Shown here one piece after another: positions 31,999 to 34,654 of a stretch of 34,654 nucleotides of DNA. The position numbers and the translations under genes are program-made. This DNA comes from JACNLN01 sp964626495. Lineage in GTDB: Bacteria > Fidelibacterota > Marinisomatia > Marinisomatales > CAZVFT01. The DNA lies in NCBI GenBank assembly GCA_964626495.1, contig CAZVFT010000013.1, positions 1 through 34,654 of the forward strand, given 5' to 3'. The notes below the pieces were generated by a model, which did no database searches, had not been told where the DNA came from, and saw only the letters and a program-made list of their open reading frames with translations. Positions within the stretch are counted from its first letter, which is position 1, and the number at the start of each line of letters is the position of its first letter.

Positions 31999-32490
31999 TT
32001 ATGCTAACCTAAGGTAAACCAATTACCACGAGACTACCCCTAATTCGGGGGCTTGACAGGTTCCATCCCTGTCCTCTTGGTGCCTTGCAGGCTTGGAAAG
32101 TTCAGACCACCCCTGAACCCCTCCTTAGTAAGGAGGGGAAACAGCCCTGTCCGGCTCTCGACGGAAAGGGGAGGTCTTACAGCCCTATTATCTTCCAGAG
32201 AACTGCCATTTATGTCGAACATAAGATAAGCTTTAAATATATCTGTGTTTATCCGCGTAAATCTGTGGCCGATGAATTAATTAGCCCGAATTATTCATAA
32301 GCGTTGCTTCCCACAAAACGTATTACACCCATAACAAATTGTTTTTCATTTCGATACAACCTGATTTCTTCATCAGCTAAGTGAATGAATAGTTCGGGTT
32401 GTTTTGTTGAAAGATCTTTTCATTTTTCGACAATCATTAGGTTACTACATAAAAGCTGATGAATTAATCAGGTTAGGTTAGATATCTAAT
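31999..32490. other. Repeat-bearing spacer between the DUF559 gene and hutU
   Basis: It holds a CTTGACAGGTT module near 32052-32062, repeat copy C (32103-32175), and an ATCTGTGTTTATCCGCGTAA phrase (32241-32260) that continues to about 32279. It then has about 200 bases of A+T-rich sequence with no gene or terminator that could be recognised. Confidence 0.6.
32103..32175. repeat. DUF559-associated repeat, copy C (with one internal insertion)
   Basis: CAGACCACCCC through ACCCCTCCTTAGTAAGGAGGGG to GGGGAGGT in the same orientation as copies A and B. Between GGGGAAA and GGGGAGG it has one module, CAGCCCTGTCCGGCTCTCGA and following bases. Copy B carries the same module with 21 more bases inside it. 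Confidence 0.85.
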
Positions 32491-34140
32491 TTATTCCACC
32501 ATGGGGATACGGATGCCCCATTTCTTTGCATTCTTGATGGCTCGTTCATATCCCGCATCAGCATGCCGAGCAATCCCGATTCCCGGATCGTTACTGAGCA
32601 CCCTCTCAAGTCTGATAGCCATTTCTTCAGTTCCATCGGCAACAATAACCTGTCCCGCATGGATGGCGAGACCCATACCCACACCGCCACCTTGATGAAT
32701 AGAGACCCAGCTGGCACCGCTGGTGGTATTGAGAAGAGCATTCAACAGTGGCCAATCTGCAACGGCATCACTTCCATCTTTCATACTCTCCGTTTCGCGA
32801 TAGGGAGATGCCACAGACCCGGTGTCAAGGTGATCACGTCCAATAACAATAGGAGCGGAAATTTCACCCGTCGCAATTAATTCATTTATAGCCAACCCAA
32901 ATTTTGCTCGATCGCCGTATCCCAGCCAGCAGATTCGAGATGGCAGCCCTTGAAACCTAACTTTTTCCTGCGCCAGTTCGATCCACCGGCAGAGAGCTTT
33001 ATCTTCAGGAAACATTTCCAAAACTTTTTCATCGGTTTTATAAATATCATCTGGATTACCAGAGAGAGCAACCCAGCGGAATGGACCTTTACCATCGCAA
33101 AAAAGCGGCCGAATATAAGCCGGAACGAATCCGGGATAATCAAAAGCATTTTCCACTCCCGCTTTCTTCGCCTGCCCTCGCAGATTGTTACCATAATCAA
33201 ATACAACTGAACCCATTTTGTGAAGATTCAACATCGCCTTACAATGAACCGCCATAGATTTAAAAGCCATATCAATATACTTCTCAGGATTGGATTTTCT
33301 CAGAGACAGCGCTTCCTCGTAAGGAATCCCATGGGGCACATAGCCATTCAATTCGTCATGGGCGGATGTCTGGTCGGTGACAAGATCGGGGACAATTCCC
33401 CGTTTCACGAATTCCGTGAAAATATCAGCAGCATTACCAAGTAGTCCAATAGAAAGAGATTTCTTTTTTATCTGAGCGTCACGGGCAAGAGTCAATGCTT
33501 CATTCAGTGATTCCACCATCACATCGAGATAGTTGGTCTCGAGTCGCCGCTGGATTCTTTCTCTATCAACTTCCACGATAATAATGACCGCTTCATTCAT
33601 AGTTCCAGCTAATGGTTGAGCGCCCCCCATACCTCCGAGTCCCGCTGTGAGAATCAATCGTCCCTGCAGATCGCTGTTAAAGTTTTGATTCGCTGCTTCG
33701 GCGATAGTTTCATACGTTCCCTGAAGTATTCCCTGCGTTCCTATGTAAATCCAGCTCCCCGCTGTCATCTGACCGTACATCATCAAGCCCAACCGATCAA
33801 GCTCCCGGAAATGCTCCCATGTTGCCCATTGAGGAACCAGATTGGAATTGGCGATGAAAACCCGAGGAGAATGAGGATGAGTATTGAAAATACCAACAGG
33901 TTTCCCGGATTGAACCAGTAGAGTTTCATCGCTTTCCAAGTTTTTCAGACTCTCAAGAATTGCATCAAAACATTTCCAGTTCCGCGCCGCTTTTCCATAA
34001 CCGCCATATACGATCAACTCTTCCGGTTTTTCCGCTACATCAATGCTAACATTATGCTGTATCATCCGGTAGGCGGCTTCCTGCTGCCACCCTTTACAGT
34101 GAAGTGTTGTTCCAGTTGGAGGTTTAAGAATTCTTCTCAT
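32491..34140 (-). CDS. hutU: Urocanate hydratase
   Basis: 549 residues, normal length. It hydrates urocanate to imidazolonepropionate with tightly bound NAD+ as electrophile. Family blocks are the GWQQEAAYRM start (17-26), EELIVYGGYGKAARNW (40-55), GQMTAGSWIYIGTQG (123-137) and GGMGGAQPLA. ICWLGYGDRA near residue 400 holds the conserved active-site Cys. The C-terminal DHLDTGSVASPYRETE and HQGGGVGMG follow. It is the second step of histidine degradation; hutH is not in the window. Upstream of the gene are only repeats. Confidence 0.98.
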   Translation of the reverse strand: MRRILKPPTGTTLHCKGWQQEAAYRMIQHNVSIDVAEKPEELIVYGGYGKAARNWKCFDAILESLKNLESDETLLVQSGKPVGIFNTHPHSPRVFIANSNLVPQWATWEHFRELDRLGLMMYGQMTAGSWIYIGTQGILQGTYETIAEAANQNFNSDLQGRLILTAGLGGMGGAQPLAGTMNEAVIIIVEVDRERIQRRLETNYLDVMVESLNEALTLARDAQIKKKSLSIGLLGNAADIFTEFVKRGIVPDLVTDQTSAHDELNGYVPHGIPYEEALSLRKSNPEKYIDMAFKSMAVHCKAMLNLHKMGSVVFDYGNNLRGQAKKAGVENAFDYPGFVPAYIRPLFCDGKGPFRWVALSGNPDDIYKTDEKVLEMFPEDKALCRWIELAQEKVRFQGLPSRICWLGYGDRAKFGLAINELIATGEISAPIVIGRDHLDTGSVASPYRETESMKDGSDAVADWPLLNALLNTTSGASWVSIHQGGGVGMGLAIHAGQVIVADGTEEMAIRLERVLSNDPGIGIARHADAGYERAIKNAKKWGIRIPMVE

Positions 34141-34271
34141 CTATTTTCCAAACTGAATTTAGAACTGTTAAAATTGAGATTCAAGAAGGAGTCAGGTTTA
34201 ATTAATAGAAAGTCGGTAAGTGGTTGGTAGCCCCGACCAGTGGTGCGGGATTTCGCTTCGCTCAACTTGTG

Positions 34272-34327
34272 AGTGCCTGCCCCGTGAAATCCGCCAGCTG
34301 GCGGATATTTCACTGGGGGTAGCTGGT
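34272..34327 (+). repeat. 56-bp palindromic repeat, copy 2
   Basis: Same orientation as 25493-25548 and differing at 3 of 56 positions. The palindrome folds as CCCCGTGAAATCCGCCA with its near-complement, with an extra AT in the right arm. Confidence 0.9.
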
Positions 34328-34369
34328 AATTAGAGACTGCCTATAATGTAGTGCTTTCTTTCTCCATAG

Positions 34370-34570
34370 CCCCGTCATTCATGGCGGGGTTAAAGATACT
34401 ACAAACGATCTGACGCCGTTCCCTGTCTGGCTACCGACTGAACGGCGTTGTAAACGCTTAATATTCCAAATGATAAGGGCATGAATGCCCTGCTGGAATT
34501 TTGGCACATTCAAATCCCAGCCCTGCCTGTCCGCCGTAGGGACGTAGGCGGGAAGGGCTGGGCTATTGAA
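34370..34570. repeat. Cluster of four hairpins, REP/BIME-like
   Basis: CCCCG/CGGGG (34370-34389) has ATTCAT in its loop. ACGCCGTTC/GAACGGCGT (34413-34448) is a perfect 9-bp stem. GGGCAT-GA-ATGCCC lies at 34477-34490. CCCAGCCCT/AGGGCTGGG (34516-34562) encloses a CCGCC/GGCGG module. The first and third share an ATGAATG loop sequence on opposite strands, as in paired REP elements. Confidence 0.6.
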
Positions 34571-34654
34571 ACAAAGACTCGTGACTTTATAGACAAACAC
34601 TAATTAGGGTCTGCTGAAAAACGATAAAAGCAATAGATAACGGCTTGATATTAT

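Larger units (their letters stand above)
34141..34654. other. Gene-free repeat region at the window end
   Basis: After hutU there is a CCCCGACCAGTGGTGCGGG module (34234 onward), the 56-bp palindromic repeat and a run of four hairpins. At 34607-34621 GGGTCTGCTGAAAAA resembles the terminal inverted repeat of some insertion sequences. The one open frame here (34379-34600, minus) is translated hairpin sequence and has no family features. Confidence 0.5.

Noticed and set aside
34379..34600. 73-codon open frame on the minus strand in the terminal repeat region
   Set aside because: It is a translation of the hairpin cluster; no Shine-Dalgarno, no domain-like pattern.
34607..34621. GGGTCTGCTGAAAAA as an insertion-sequence end
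   Set aside because: Resemblance from memory only; the partner end and any transposase would lie outside the window.

Overview
The window is a stretch of bacterial chromosome at roughly 40% G+C. It is dense with housekeeping genes, almost all on the minus strand. Gene content fits a diderm of the FCB superphylum, perhaps Marinimicrobia-like. The pointers are a bacterial geranylgeranylglyceryl-phosphate-synthase-like gene, a class II ribonucleotide reductase, a rplM-rpsI-rpsB-tsf-pyrH-frr operon, a GmhA sugar isomerase and -10 boxes of the form TAnnTT. That placement is an inference; no marker was searched.

Layout. 1-2204: initiator tRNA, YigZ-family protein, Der GTPase, tRNA-Gly(CCC). 2263-5904: isoaspartyl peptidase and a divergent B12-dependent ribonucleotide reductase (nrdJ, the first of only two plus-strand genes). 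5911-9596: the ribosomal protein / translation factor operon, closed by a clear intrinsic terminator. 10004-12950: pyrR-pyrB-pyrC, preceded by a leader with a PyrR-binding motif and a terminator. 12933-15931: miaA and mutL. 16110-19462: XerD-like recombinase, site-2-type protease, a 46-residue membrane peptide and a fused FtcD/cyclodeaminase, translationally coupled. 19872-25380: efp-accB-accC and gcvH-gcvPA-GGGPS-gmhA, joined by short gaps or overlaps. 25493-28389: an accessory island with an Mrr-like nuclease and a PRRYGKTS-type ATPase, bracketed by related repeats in opposite orientation. 28496-30118: a PHP-family hydrolase. 30165-34140: hutI and hutU, separated by a DUF559 nuclease gene and its repeats. 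34141-34654: repeats and hairpins only.

How the genes work together. hutU, hutI and FtcD/cyclodeaminase cover histidine breakdown from urocanate to 5,10-methenyl-tetrahydrofolate; hutH is not in the window. GcvH and GcvPA belong to the glycine cleavage system, another source of one-carbon units. PyrR/B/C and PyrH serve pyrimidine synthesis. AccB/AccC start fatty acid synthesis, while the GGGPS-like enzyme points to an ether-lipid precursor.

The most unusual signal is the repeat landscape. One repeat carries the 3' end of the DUF559 gene at two loci (19599-19718 and 31438-31643), one intact and one reduced to the last eight codons. Comparing the three copies of the repeat shows successive insertions of about 20-45 bp modules inside one another. 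The same kind of modular insertion is seen at the edge of the Mrr/ATPase island.
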